Positions 1 to 9,222 of a stretch of DNA of 64,000 bases are shown here, piece by piece. Source of the stretch: an uncultured Eubacterium sp. (GTDB lineage: Bacteria > Bacillota > Clostridia > Lachnospirales > Lachnospiraceae); assembly GCA_910584875.1 (NCBI GenBank), contig CAJUDA010000008.1, positions 1 to 64,000 on the forward strand. The letters are read 5' to 3'. The translations under genes were made by a program, and so were the position numbers. Within the stretch, counting starts at the first letter, position 1; each line of letters starts with the position of its first letter. Below the pieces are notes generated by a model. It was not told the origin of the DNA, did not search any database, and worked only from the letters and a program-made list of their open reading frames with translations.

Positions 1-401
1 TACAAGTCTTACAGATTGAAGAAGACGATTATATTTCTTTAACGGATATGGTAAGAAAAATCGACAATGGACCTGCCTTGATAGAAAAATGGCTGCGCAA
101 CAAGAATACAATAGAATTTCTTGGAATATGGGAAGAAATGTATAATACAGACTTCAATGTTACCGCCTATGAAGAAATCATGTTGGAGGCAGGATTAAAC
201 CGTTTTATTATGTCTGTTAAACAATGGGTATCCCGCACAAATTCAAAGGGGATTGTGGCAAAAGCGGGACGGTATGGCGGTACATACGCATATAAAGATA
301 TTGCGTTTGAATTTGCAAGCTGGGTGTCTCCGTAATTTAAATTATACCTTATCAAGGTTCGTAATACCCCGTGGGAAGATATAATACAAGGGAAACTTTA
401 A
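1..401 (+). pseudogene. KilA-N domain protein remnant, 5' end outside window
   Basis: The frame is open from the first bases and reads IEEDDYISLTDMVRK, then LIEKWLRNKNTIEFLGIWE and FEFASWVSP, the usual signature of the KilA-N DNA-binding domain found in phage antirepressor-like proteins. At 333-335 a TAA stands where relatives have Glu (SPEFKLYLIK); the same frame continues after it as FKLYLIK to a second stop at 401, then homology is lost. I read this as a nonsense-inactivated, 3'-truncated gene, likely a relic of a mobile element lying upstream of the window. The start codon is outside the window; an internal ATG at 48 is not a credible start because the domain begins before it. Confidence 0.75.
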
Positions 402-527
402 GGGAAAGTTCACCTACGATAAACTTAGTGTTTTCAAGGGTTAGCAGAGATTTTAAAAACAAAATATAACAATTATTAAATCTCTTAAAACAGGTGAAAT
501 CACAATCGGGATTTGGAAGGGGTTGTT

Positions 528-842
528 ATGACAGAAACGATGGGTGTTGCGATTGGAATAGGTGTATTTGCACTTGTTTTTATATATCTTGGTTGTTTGA
601 TGTGGAAAAAGGAAAAAATCACTTTGCTTCATAGTTATCATTATGACAAAGTGTCTCCAAGTGATAAAAAGGTTTTTTGTAAAATATCAGGTTGGGGTGT
701 TATCTTTATTGGAATTGGTCTTTTGGTGACTGCTATAATAATCGGTATAACAGATTCAGCATTAAGTTTTATCGCTTTTGCATTGGGATTTGTTGTGGGA
801 TTGGCGTTGCTGATTTATGCAGGAGCAAAATATAACCGCTAA
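528..842 (+). CDS. small membrane protein, DUF3784-like
   Basis: A 104-residue protein with three predicted membrane helices (about residues 5-25, 50-70 and 75-95), a basic WKKEK stretch after the first helix and the C-terminal ending YAGAKYNR, which resembles the DUF3784 family of short Firmicute membrane proteins of unknown function. The ATG at 528 is chosen because GGAAGGGG lies at 515-522; a TTG at 513 would sit on that ribosome site. It stands alone between the KilA-N remnant and a CPBP protease gene. Family assignment is from pattern memory; no function can be inferred. Confidence 0.65.
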   Translation: MTETMGVAIGIGVFALVFIYLGCLMWKKEKITLLHSYHYDKVSPSDKKVFCKISGWGVIFIGIGLLVTAIIIGITDSALSFIAFALGFVVGLALLIYAGAKYNR

Positions 843-1077
843 TAGAGAAGGGGGAGCATCGTAATAGATAGAACTTTTCCTGCGTTCAAATAATTCAATA
901 TTATTGTTTAGGTAGTCCCATGTTCTGGGCGGTTCGCATTTAAGATGCGATGTTTGTTCCCGTACTTTCTTTTTTACAAGCATATCAAATCAGTTCCCAC
1001 GCCTTAGTTGTTTTGTGTTACAATGTGTTATAGGTTTTCGGTAGTTAGAGCAATTCATGATAACAGGAGGAAATAGA

Positions 1078-1719
1078 GTGAGGACAAATGCAAAGCTGCG
1101 TACCGTACTTATAATTTATACCGTCATATTTTATGGTTTATGGAGTTTGTTAGAGTTGTACCTGAAAACCAAAATGGGGATCGATGAATTTACAATAGAA
1201 GTGTATATCAAGTGCGTACTTTGGCTTATACCGGCAATACTGATTCATTTTAGCTTCAGCAATCATATGTTCAGCAAAAAAGAGGAAATGTATTCGTTAA
1301 ACAAAAAATGTTGGATATCTGTTCCCTTAATGCTATTGTTTACAATCTACATTATAGGAAATGAGTATTTTATCAATGGAAAACTTGCGGTAAGTGAATC
1401 TTTTGGAATCCACACCGTAATAGAGGTGCTTTCTATAGCGATTGGAGAAGAAATGGTTTTTAGGGGACTTTTTCTGAATGCCGCTTTAAGAGATAAGAAA
1501 AAATATCTCGCTGTATTTATCAATGCCTTGATGTTTTTAGCGATACATTTTCCTGTGTGGATTCAGAGCGGTACTTTTATTTCTGCATTTATGGGAGGGG
1601 GATTTATCACTGTTTTGTTGTTAAGCTGTATTTTCAGTTATGCTTTTATTAAGACGAAAAGTATCTGGACAGCTGTTTTCCTGCATTTTTGGTGGGATTT
1701 ATTGCTGTTTACATTTTGA
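1078..1719 (+). CDS. CPBP family intramembrane glutamic endopeptidase
   Basis: A multi-pass membrane protein of about 213 residues carrying the three CPBP (Abi/Rce1-type) motifs: EEMVFR (motif 1, catalytic Glu pair and Arg), FLAIHF (motif 2, His) and FLHFWWD (motif 3, His and Asp). The family cleaves peptides within the membrane; in Firmicutes members are often linked to bacteriocin self-immunity or peptide maturation, but no bacteriocin gene is seen nearby. GTG at 1078 is chosen because AGGAGG lies at 1065-1070; the in-frame ATG at 1057 lies upstream of this site. No operon partner is obvious; the next gene starts 55 bases downstream. Confidence 0.85.
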   Translation: MRTNAKLRTVLIIYTVIFYGLWSLLELYLKTKMGIDEFTIEVYIKCVLWLIPAILIHFSFSNHMFSKKEEMYSLNKKCWISVPLMLLFTIYIIGNEYFINGKLAVSESFGIHTVIEVLSIAIGEEMVFRGLFLNAALRDKKKYLAVFINALMFLAIHFPVWIQSGTFISAFMGGGFITVLLLSCIFSYAFIKTKSIWTAVFLHFWWDLLLFTF

Positions 1720-1774
1720 TAAGATAAAAGAGAATTGGTAAGATCGAAATAAGAAGAAAGCAGGGATAGGATTT

Positions 1775-3244
1775 ATGAAAAAGGTAGTTATTGTTGGCGC
1801 CGGAATTGCTGGGATGACCGCAGGAGTGTTGTTGCAAAAGGCTGGATTTACTACAGAAATTTATGAAAAGAATGCGTTGCCGGGCGGACAGTGTACCGGT
1901 TGGAAGAGAGAAGGCTATTTTATTGATAATTGTATTCATTGGCTGACTGGAACAAGACCAGGAAGTGCCTTGCATGAACTTTGGAAGGAAATTGGCGCAT
2001 TGGGAGATGGTGTAGAATTACATGAAAAAAAGATGTTCTTTTCTTCAAAGTTGAATGGTCAGACATTAACCTTTTGGAGAGACAAGGAAAGAACACGAAA
2101 AGAAATGCTGGAATTGTCGCCTGAAGATGAAAAGGAAATAAATAAATTGATAAAATATGTATCTATGGCTGAAACGATGACAGTGCCTGTAGAAAAGCCG
2201 TTTGATGCCATGAATCTCATTGATTTTATGAAACTGGGCATGTCCATGAAGTCAATGGGAAAGGTAATGAAAGAGTATGGGAATATGGATATCAATGAAT
2301 TGGCAATGCGTTTTAAACATCCATTGATTCGCCGTGCAATTATTGATTATATGCCTGGTGGATATCAGGCATATGCATTTCTTGTTTCTTATGGTACGGT
2401 GACAGGAGGGAATGGTGATATCCCGAAGGGCGGCTCACTTGCGATGTCACTTCGTATTGCAGAAAAATATAAAGAATACGGCGGTGTGATATATACGAAC
2501 ACTGGTGTAAGATCTGTCATAATAGAGGATAAAAAGGCAGAAGGGATTATGCTGGAAAAGGGAGACCGGATAGAGGCTGACTATGTAATTTGTGCTTGTG
2601 ATACAGATTATACATTTCGTGAATTGGTACCGGAAAAGTGTATGCCGGAGGGACTTGGGAAAATGTATGCGGACAGAGACAAATATCCGGTTAGCAGTGG
2701 ATTTCAAATTGCTTATGCGGTAGACGGAGTATTCCCTGAATTGACAGGAACAAGGGTGTTTTCTTGTGATGAGATAAATGTAGGAAGTAAGGCGGTAAAG
2801 TCTATGAGTGTTCAGTCGTATGACTATGAACCTGATTTTGCACCGGAAGGTAAAATGATTTTACAGACTAATTTTTCACAGACAGAAGCTGATTATAAGT
2901 ATTGGGAGTCACTTTATCCAGACAAAGAAAGTTACAAAATAAGGAAGATGGAGATTGCAGAGCAGGCAATACGAAGAATAGAAAAAGAGTATCCGTTCTT
3001 GTCCGGGAAAATACATGTGATTGATGTATGGTCGCCGATGACCTATACACGATATTGCAACGCTTATAAGGGTGCCTATATGAGTTTTGTAACTACTAAG
3101 CAGGCGAAGAGTATTATTGTGCCGGGAGTGGTAAAGGGGCTTGATAATGTATTTTTGGCAAGCCAGTGGCTGATGGGACCGGGCGGACTTCCGACGGCAG
3201 CAGCTATGGGTAAATTTGCGGCGTGGAGGATTATGAAGAAATAG
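1775..3244 (+). CDS. FAD-dependent oxidoreductase, phytoene desaturase/amine oxidase-like
   Basis: A 489-residue flavoprotein. The N-terminus VVIVGAGIAGMTAG is a Rossmann FAD-binding motif (GxGxxG at residues 8-13), followed by an acidic strand end (EIYEKN) and GGQCTGW, as in the CrtI/amine-oxidase superfamily. The C-terminal FAD signature reads NVFLASQWLMGPGGLPTAAAMGK. Such proteins in gut Clostridia are annotated as NAD(P)/FAD-dependent oxidoreductases of unknown substrate; no carotenoid genes are adjacent. The length is normal for the family and the frame is intact. The start is supported by a purine-rich AGGGATAGGA before ATG. Cytosolic or membrane-peripheral location is inferred from the family. 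Confidence 0.8.
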   Translation: MKKVVIVGAGIAGMTAGVLLQKAGFTTEIYEKNALPGGQCTGWKREGYFIDNCIHWLTGTRPGSALHELWKEIGALGDGVELHEKKMFFSSKLNGQTLTFWRDKERTRKEMLELSPEDEKEINKLIKYVSMAETMTVPVEKPFDAMNLIDFMKLGMSMKSMGKVMKEYGNMDINELAMRFKHPLIRRAIIDYMPGGYQAYAFLVSYGTVTGGNGDIPKGGSLAMSLRIAEKYKEYGGVIYTNTGVRSVIIEDKKAEGIMLEKGDRIEADYVICACDTDYTFRELVPEKCMPEGLGKMYADRDKYPVSSGFQIAYAVDGVFPELTGTRVFSCDEINVGSKAVKSMSVQSYDYEPDFAPEGKMILQTNFSQTEADYKYWESLYPDKESYKIRKMEIAEQAIRRIEKEYPFLSGKIHVIDVWSPMTYTRYCNAYKGAYMSFVTTKQAKSIIVPGVVKGLDNVFLASQWLMGPGGLPTAAAMGKFAAWRIMKK

Positions 3245-3359
3245 ATGTAGCAGGAAACGAAGATCGATTGAGAGGGTTATACTCATTCGCAAGAAATGAT
3301 AATACAGGCAGGGACATCTGTTGTATAATATATTTATCAACGAGGAAGGAAGGTAAAAA

Positions 3360-4250
3360 ATGAACAACCTGCAGCTGATCGAAAAGGTATTATATTACAT
3401 TGACGAGTATATCTATGAGGAGCTGACCTATGAGCGTCTGGCAGAGGTGTTCGGGTACTCCGCCTTTCATTTCCACAAGATATTTACATCCGTAACCGCA
3501 TTAAGTATCACAGAGTATATCCGAAAGCGCCGTCTCACCATGGCACATAAAAAACTATGTGAGACAACAGAGACGGTTGCAGATATTTGTTACAGTGTTG
3601 GTTTTAAAAGTATTCAGACCTTTAACCGGGTGTTTAAGGATACGTTCGGAATGCAGCCGCTTGTGGCGAGGGAAAAGCGGGCGAAGATCACATATCGCAG
3701 TGTCGAGGAAATCGTTACCGGATACTTGAAACGTGTTGAGGTAGAGGGTGTGTTTTCTATAGAACCACGTTTTGAAGAAAGAGAAGAATTTGTAATCGCC
3801 GGGTATCGGAAGCACACCAGAGAGGGGGCCGATGCCATAGGAGAGTCGTGGTTTGAGCTAAAGAGCAGCCTGGATTCCATTGCAAGAAAAAATGAACATA
3901 CGATGTATGGCTTTGAAGATTATTCAGAGGAATTTAGTGCGGATCCATTAGCATTTTATTATATTGCCGGGGTAGAAGTGGACAAGAACACAATCCTTTC
4001 AGAAGGTGTATATCGCAAGGTGGTGCAAAAAGCAGAGTATGCGGTGTTTACAGTGAATGGCAATAATGCCAGCAGAGAAATTGGGAAAGCGCTCCGTTAT
4101 ATTTATTTTGTATGGCTGCCAAATTCGGAATACTGTATGGATGAAAATGCGTTATTTGATTTTGAATATTATGATGAGCGTTGGGATTGTCAGCTTGCAG
4201 CAGCACAAATGGAAATCTATATCCCGGTAAAGAAAATGGGGGAAGTATGA
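3360..4250 (+). CDS. AraC family regulator with GyrI-like effector domain
   Basis: 296 residues. The first ~105 hold two AraC-type helix-turn-helix motifs (TYERLAEVFGYSAFHFHKIF and VADICYSVGFKSIQTFNRVFK, with the EYIRKRRL linker helix). Residues ~135-295 form a GyrI/Rob-like ligand pocket domain (FVIAGYRKHT near its start, MEIYIPVK at the end), which in relatives binds hydrophobic or cationic drugs. ATG is preceded by GAGGAAGGAAGG. The stop lies 3 bases before the serine hydrolase gene, so it probably heads an operon with that gene and the UvrA paralogue. A second, broken copy of the same architecture lies at 20020-21179. Function as a drug-responsive activator is inference. Confidence 0.85.
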   Translation: MNNLQLIEKVLYYIDEYIYEELTYERLAEVFGYSAFHFHKIFTSVTALSITEYIRKRRLTMAHKKLCETTETVADICYSVGFKSIQTFNRVFKDTFGMQPLVAREKRAKITYRSVEEIVTGYLKRVEVEGVFSIEPRFEEREEFVIAGYRKHTREGADAIGESWFELKSSLDSIARKNEHTMYGFEDYSEEFSADPLAFYYIAGVEVDKNTILSEGVYRKVVQKAEYAVFTVNGNNASREIGKALRYIYFVWLPNSEYCMDENALFDFEYYDERWDCQLAAAQMEIYIPVKKMGEV

Positions 4251-4253
4251 AAA

Positions 4254-5219
4254 GTGATGAAGAAGCCGCTTGATCGGATCGAAAATTATGTCCATGAAAT
4301 GCGATATAAAAACATTGACAATATTTTTATTACGAAAAATGGACAGGATGTCTATTCAAAAAATTTTAATCAAGAGTATGACGGAACAAAGCATCGCATT
4401 GCCTCTGTTGTAAAAAGTATTATTTCCCTGGGAACGGGAATTGCTGTTGACAGGGGATATGTGGGACTGGATGATTATATATGTGAATACCTGGGAGAAT
4501 CGTTTGATCATATGACGGCAAAGGCGCACAGGAAAATTACAATAAGAAATCTATTGACGCTTTCCTCTGGAATCTATTGGCAGTTTGGGATTCATGCAAG
4601 TCAGCCGCTCTGGGCCGCTGTGGAAGCCGGGGAGGATTGGAGCCGGACAATCTTAGAGCTTCCGGGTGCATATACGCCGGGAACGAAATTCTATTATAAA
4701 GATGCGGATGTTTATCTGCTGACGCAGGTGTTACAGAAGGTGACAGGGCAATCAATCGAACATTTTATATATGAGAATCTATATCAACCTCTTGGCATTG
4801 TATGCGCTGCGGTTGATTATGATCCTGGAATAAGAAATAATAATATGAGCAACATCGGTATGCTGACAGCACAGGAGATGGCGAAGATCGGAAATTTATG
4901 TCTAAACCGGGGAGAGTATCAGGGTCAACGGATCATAAGCGAAGCGTATCTAAAAATGGCAACAGCAAGACAGATTGATACCAACGAGTTTGCAAAGTAT
5001 TTTGGAATGCAGCAGTATGGTTTTTTGTGGTGGATTCATGAGGATGCCTATTTTGCCAGAGGCTTCGGCGGAAATGAAATAGCCGTTTTTCCGAAGTACG
5101 GACTGGTTGTGGTCATTCAGGCAACGGCGAAGAAAGTATCAAAGGAATATTTAGATGTGATATATCATGTGATTCTGAAAGAAGAATCATTGATATCGCG
5201 GGACAAAGGGGAACGGTAA
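4254..5219 (+). CDS. serine hydrolase, class C beta-lactamase fold
   Basis: 321 residues of the beta-lactamase/D-alanyl-D-alanine carboxypeptidase-like superfamily. The nucleophile motif SxxK is SVVK at about residues 51-54; the second motif is degenerate (YYKDADVYLL where YxN is usual) and the third appears as RGFGGNEIAVFP in place of KTG or HxG. No signal peptide is visible, so the enzyme is probably cytosolic, and its substrate is unknown. GTG at 4254 and ATG at 4257 are both possible; GGGGGA at 4238-4243 serves either. It is tightly coupled to the AraC gene (3-base gap) and to the UvrA-like gene (1-base gap). Confidence 0.8.
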   Translation: MMKKPLDRIENYVHEMRYKNIDNIFITKNGQDVYSKNFNQEYDGTKHRIASVVKSIISLGTGIAVDRGYVGLDDYICEYLGESFDHMTAKAHRKITIRNLLTLSSGIYWQFGIHASQPLWAAVEAGEDWSRTILELPGAYTPGTKFYYKDADVYLLTQVLQKVTGQSIEHFIYENLYQPLGIVCAAVDYDPGIRNNNMSNIGMLTAQEMAKIGNLCLNRGEYQGQRIISEAYLKMATARQIDTNEFAKYFGMQQYGFLWWIHEDAYFARGFGGNEIAVFPKYGLVVVIQATAKKVSKEYLDVIYHVILKEESLISRDKGER

Positions 5220-5220
5220 T

Positions 5221-7623
5221 ATGGGAGAGGATATGCTTCGGATCAGAAGCGCATTTACGAATAATTTAAAACATATGGATGTTGATATCCCATTAGGAAA
5301 ACTGACCGTAATTACTGGTGTGAGCGGTTCGGGTAAGTCCAGTCTGGCATTTGATACGATTTATGAGGAAGGCAGACGCCGGTATCTGATGTTTGGCGGT
5401 CTGGAAACAGAAACCAATCCGACCTGCGGTCAGATTACAGGGTTATCCCCTACGGTTGCATTGGAACAGAGAGTGATCCGACAGACAAATATGCGAAGCA
5501 CGGTAGGAAGCAAAAGTCAGATGATACACGGACTGGCGTATCTGTATGCCAAATATGGAGAGTATCATGGTCCTGGTCAAAGCCATGGAATGCGCCAGAA
5601 TACAATGTCTGGTCTGGAGTATTTTAACCGGAATACAACAAAGGGCATGTGTTTACGGTGCATTGGACGAGGTTATATTACGCAGATTAACGGAGAGAAG
5701 ATGTTACAGCCCCGCAGTCAGAGGTTATCGGATCTGTTTCAGGGAAAAATCGTAAGCAAAAAGGAGTACGTAAGACAGCTCACGCTCTTTTGTACAAAAC
5801 ATCAGCTTGATTTTGAAACGAGAATACAGGAGCTGAGTGATACGCAAAGAACGGAGTTGTTAAACGGAGATGAAGCAATCGGTTTTGACGGTCTGGAAGC
5901 AATGTTCCGGGATTACACCGGAGATACGATGTTCTCAAAAGGAAGAAAACATCGTGACATTTACCGGATGTACACAAAAAGATGTGTATGTCAGAAGTGT
6001 AAGGGGCATGGTCTGGGAGAAAAAGCATTAAACACCTATATTCAGGGAAAACATATCGGGGAACTGGCAGAATTAACGATAACGGAGCTGAAGGCCTTTA
6101 TTCAAAATCTGCCAATGAATGAAGACGGAGTGATCCGGGGGATTGTAAAGAAAGCGGAATGGATGGAGGAAGCAGGGCTGTCTCATTTATCACTGGGGAG
6201 AACCGTGCCGACTTTAAGTGGAGGAGAGGTGCAGCGGCTTTTTCTGGTCAGCTGCCTGATCACGAACCTGCAATCGCTGATTTTTGTATTTGATGAACCG
6301 ACCATAGGGCTGCATGAAATAGAAAAGCAGAGACTGATCCAGGTAATTCGAAAACTGGTTGAGAATCATAATACGGTAATTGTTGTGGAGCATGATAAGA
6401 ATTTTATGGAGCAGGCGGATTATATTGTGGATATCGGACCGGGTGCGGGAGAATATGGCGGACAATTGATGTTCCAGGGAAGCTATCAGAAATTCCTAAG
6501 CTGTAAAGATTCTGTCACATCCTGTTATTTGAACAGTTCCTGTCCGATGTGGACAAGTGCCAGAAGCCGGAAGGTGGATTGGAAGGATGCGCTAACGCTG
6601 GAAAATGTAACGATACATAATCTGCAATCCGTTTCTGCCAGGATTCCTCTGGGTGTTATGGTGGGAATCGCAGGAGTGTCGGGCAGTGGCAAATCGAGTT
6701 TGATATCGGATGCCCTGGTTCCTACATTAAAGAAGAATCTGAAAAATCGGTTCGTTGATTTATCGGCAGAAAAAGAGGAAGATCTGGAAGAGGACACAGG
6801 ATTGGGGCACATAGAGGTACAGGGCATTGAGAAAATAGTAAAATGTATGATTGCGGATCAGAAACCGATAGGAAGAAAAAGTACATCGACACCGATCAGT
6901 TACCTCGGTGGTTTGGAAAGAATCAGGGATTTGCTGGCAGGCACATCCTATGCGAAGGAGCATGATTACAGAAAAGGGCTGTTTTCCAAAAACTCGGAGG
7001 GGCGCTGTTTATGTTGTCAGGGATTGGGAGAGATTCCGATCGATATCGGACTGGGAAATCAGTTATTCATACGGTGCGGGGACTGTGATGGGACAGGATA
7101 TGTCCCGGAGGCGCTTGAAGTAAACTATAACGGGAAAACGATTTATGAAATCATGCAGATGTCCTTTGCGGAAGCAAAAGATTTTTTTAAGCAGGATAAA
7201 AAGCTGTCCGCACTTATGACAGTCATGGTCCGGGTTGGTATGGGATACATGAAGCTGGGGCAAAAGATTACTGCCATCAGCGGCGGTGAAGCACAGAGGA
7301 TTAAGCTTGCGAAGGAGCTGAGCCAGTCCACAGGGGGATGTTTATTTATTCTGGATGAGCCTACTACCGGATTGTCATTTCGGGATACCGACCATTTGAT
7401 GCGGCTCTTGAATGACATTGTTGACGCGGGAAATTCCATGATCATTATTGAACATGATACGGATGTTTTGAAAAACTGTGATTATTTAATCGAACTTGGT
7501 CCCGGTGGCGGAGCTGCCGGAGGAAGGATAATTGCTTCGGGAACTGTAAACGAGATAAAGAAAAATCCGGATTCTGTGATTGCGGAATACTTAAAGGATG
7601 AAGTGGATTGCGTAAGGAGGTAA
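5221..7623 (+). CDS. UvrA paralogue (drug-resistance type excinuclease ATPase)
   Basis: 800 residues, shorter than true UvrA (about 940). Two ABC ATPase halves are complete: Walker A GVSGSGKSS in each half (first at ~33-41), signatures LSGGEVQR and ISGGEAQR, Walker B FVFDEPT and FILDEPT. Zinc-type cysteine motifs CLRCIGRG, CQKCKGHG, CLCCQGLG and CGDCDGTG are kept. The shortfall suggests loss of the UvrB-binding insertion, as in the class II UvrA paralogues (DrrC-like) tied to resistance against DNA-binding drugs. It starts 1 base after the hydrolase stop. Its last codons contain the AGGAGG (7615-7620) used by the next gene, so translation of the two is linked. Drug resistance is inferred from family and context. 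Confidence 0.85.
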   Translation: MGEDMLRIRSAFTNNLKHMDVDIPLGKLTVITGVSGSGKSSLAFDTIYEEGRRRYLMFGGLETETNPTCGQITGLSPTVALEQRVIRQTNMRSTVGSKSQMIHGLAYLYAKYGEYHGPGQSHGMRQNTMSGLEYFNRNTTKGMCLRCIGRGYITQINGEKMLQPRSQRLSDLFQGKIVSKKEYVRQLTLFCTKHQLDFETRIQELSDTQRTELLNGDEAIGFDGLEAMFRDYTGDTMFSKGRKHRDIYRMYTKRCVCQKCKGHGLGEKALNTYIQGKHIGELAELTITELKAFIQNLPMNEDGVIRGIVKKAEWMEEAGLSHLSLGRTVPTLSGGEVQRLFLVSCLITNLQSLIFVFDEPTIGLHEIEKQRLIQVIRKLVENHNTVIVVEHDKNFMEQADYIVDIGPGAGEYGGQLMFQGSYQKFLSCKDSVTSCYLNSSCPMWTSARSRKVDWKDALTLENVTIHNLQSVSARIPLGVMVGIAGVSGSGKSSLISDALVPTLKKNLKNRFVDLSAEKEEDLEEDTGLGHIEVQGIEKIVKCMIADQKPIGRKSTSTPISYLGGLERIRDLLAGTSYAKEHDYRKGLFSKNSEGRCLCCQGLGEIPIDIGLGNQLFIRCGDCDGTGYVPEALEVNYNGKTIYEIMQMSFAEAKDFFKQDKKLSALMTVMVRVGMGYMKLGQKITAISGGEAQRIKLAKELSQSTGGCLFILDEPTTGLSFRDTDHLMRLLNDIVDAGNSMIIIEHDTDVLKNCDYLIELGPGGGAAGGRIIASGTVNEIKKNPDSVIAEYLKDEVDCVRR

Positions 7624-7628
7624 GCACA

Positions 7629-8513
7629 ATGAAATTAAGAAATATTCTAATTGTCGTTAAGGACATTGAAAAATCAAAACAGTTTTATCACGATCTGTTC
7701 GGTCTTCATATGCTGGTTGACAATGATGGGAATATGGTTTTGACGGAAGGACTTGCGTTACAGGATGAAAAAATCTGGAGGAAGTTTCTGGGAAAAGATA
7801 TTATTCCTGAAAGTAACTCCTGTGAACTCTATTTTGAAGAACAGGATATAGAAGCGTTTGTCGAAAAACTGGAACGGTTATATCCTTCCATCCAATATGT
7901 GAACCGGCTTATGACGCACAGCTGGGGTCAAAAAGTCATCCGGTTCTATGATCTGGATGGCAACCTGATTGAAGTGGGAACGCCGATGAGCCAGGAAGGA
8001 ATTATGTGCGATAGGGTCAGGTTGGCTGTGATAGCGAGAGAAGAAGCTGAAAAACCGTATAATGGGAAATTGAATCATTGCGTACCAAATATACAGGATA
8101 TCGTTGCACTATTCCCAAAGTGGTCTGTGGATGAGGCGAATGGGCTTTGGTGTGCAGCATTTGTATATCATTGTACTATATTAGCGGGATTTAAAATTCC
8201 TGTTCGTCCGCAAGAATCCTCATGTTCTCTTGCAGGTTGTGTGGCTTGGGAGGAGTGGGCACAGGCAGATAACCGTATTCAATATTATAGTGGGAATGAC
8301 AGTGTCTTTAAGCCTGCGGCTGGGGATATCGTTCTTTTTGACAGGGTATTCGACAACACGGAGCATGACCATATTGGAATTGTACTTGAAAATAATGATG
8401 AATATATTGTAACTGCAGAGGGAAATGTTGAAAATGTCTCCCGCATTTTAGAACGTAAAAAGGACAGTCATATTCGTGCGTATATTCGTATCCCCGATAA
8501 TTTTTCGTATTAG
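7629..8513 (+). CDS. VOC domain-CHAP amidase domain fusion protein
   Basis: One uninterrupted frame of 294 residues joins two unrelated domains. Residues 1-~122 are a VOC (glyoxalase/bleomycin-resistance) domain: LRNILIVVKDIEKSKQFYHDLFG at the start and FYDLDGNLIEVGTP at the end. Residues ~130-294 are a CHAP-type cysteine amidase fold: nucleophile region LWCAAFVYH, then GDIVLFD, HDHIGIVLE (His) and AEGNVEN. No signal peptide is seen, odd for a cell-wall amidase domain. ATG at 7629 is set by AGGAGG at 7615-7620, which lies inside the end of the UvrA-like gene. The domain calls are confident; what the fusion does is unknown. Confidence 0.8.
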   Translation: MKLRNILIVVKDIEKSKQFYHDLFGLHMLVDNDGNMVLTEGLALQDEKIWRKFLGKDIIPESNSCELYFEEQDIEAFVEKLERLYPSIQYVNRLMTHSWGQKVIRFYDLDGNLIEVGTPMSQEGIMCDRVRLAVIAREEAEKPYNGKLNHCVPNIQDIVALFPKWSVDEANGLWCAAFVYHCTILAGFKIPVRPQESSCSLAGCVAWEEWAQADNRIQYYSGNDSVFKPAAGDIVLFDRVFDNTEHDHIGIVLENNDEYIVTAEGNVENVSRILERKKDSHIRAYIRIPDNFSY

Positions 8514-8610
8514 CTCAACGATGCCGGGAAATCAGATAAATAGAAATACGCTACATAAAAGGCTGGGAAGTGAATGAAATAATAAATGATTTGATTTACG
8601 GAGGTATAGT

Positions 8611-9135
8611 ATGAATGAATTGTGTATGATTATTAAGGAAATGGTAAAGCCTAATTTTCTAAATATAAAAACATCAATACAGACATATGACAGGGATGCG
8701 TTATGTTGCGGGGTACCTTGTTGGAGGTGGGTTTATCATGCGCTCCATTCTGCTGATAAATGGTTTATTAATCCATTTGATTATGAAGAACCGCCATTCC
8801 ACGAAGATGGAATGGATGATCCTGACAAGCCCTGCAAGGCTGTTTTGTCTGACGGACAACTGCTTGATTATCTTGATCATGTGGAAAAAAAGACACTTGA
8901 TTACCTTGATACGCTTACAGATGAGATGTTATATAAAAAGCCTGAAGGGTGCCGGTATACACGCATGGAGCTTGTCTTAAGACAATTTAGACATATATCT
9001 TTCCATACAGGGATGCTAAATGGTCAAACCGCAGTAACAACAGGAGAATTTCCCATGTGGGTGTCGGAAACAGGAAAATATGTTGATGACGGCATTTTCT
9101 TTGGCAGATACCGTAAAGGAAAAACAAATTTATGA
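8611..9135 (+). CDS. DinB-like family protein
   Basis: 174 residues, helical, with spaced histidines typical of the DinB/YfiT metal-binding four-helix bundle: WVYHALHSADKW near residue 43 and FRHISFHTGML near residue 130. This superfamily includes thiol S-transferases such as bacillithiol transferases, but many members have no known activity. The start is well supported by ACGGAGGT ahead of ATG. It lies 97 bases after the VOC-CHAP gene in the same direction and may belong to the same stress/drug response run, although the gap leaves room for its own promoter. Cytosolic by absence of signal or membrane segments. Confidence 0.75.
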   Translation: MNELCMIIKEMVKPNFLNIKTSIQTYDRDALCCGVPCWRWVYHALHSADKWFINPFDYEEPPFHEDGMDDPDKPCKAVLSDGQLLDYLDHVEKKTLDYLDTLTDEMLYKKPEGCRYTRMELVLRQFRHISFHTGMLNGQTAVTTGEFPMWVSETGKYVDDGIFFGRYRKGKTNL

Positions 9136-9169
9136 AAGGATGAAAAATTATGATAGAGTACACAAAGGC

Positions 9170-9198
9170 TTGATAATATACGGAAAAGAGAGTATAAT
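9170..9198 (+). promoter_or_regulatory. sigma-A promoter for the Ig-like gene
   Basis: TTGATA (9170-9175) and TATAAT (9193-9198) are separated by exactly 17 bases and lie 25 bases before the ATG of the broken Ig-like gene, with GAGGGGG between. The promoter looks intact although the gene is not. Confidence 0.65.
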
Positions 9199-9222
9199 TT
9201 TTGGAAATGAGGGGGAATTATT

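Noticed and set aside
762..983. Reverse-strand open frame between the DUF3784-like and CPBP genes
   Set aside because: No ribosome site or recognisable motif, and it overlaps the end of a better-supported gene.
8511..8520. TAGCTCAACG at the stop codon of the VOC-CHAP gene, like the left end of the 269-bp element
   Set aside because: Only ten bases match and no right end follows; such a match is not rare enough in 64 kb.
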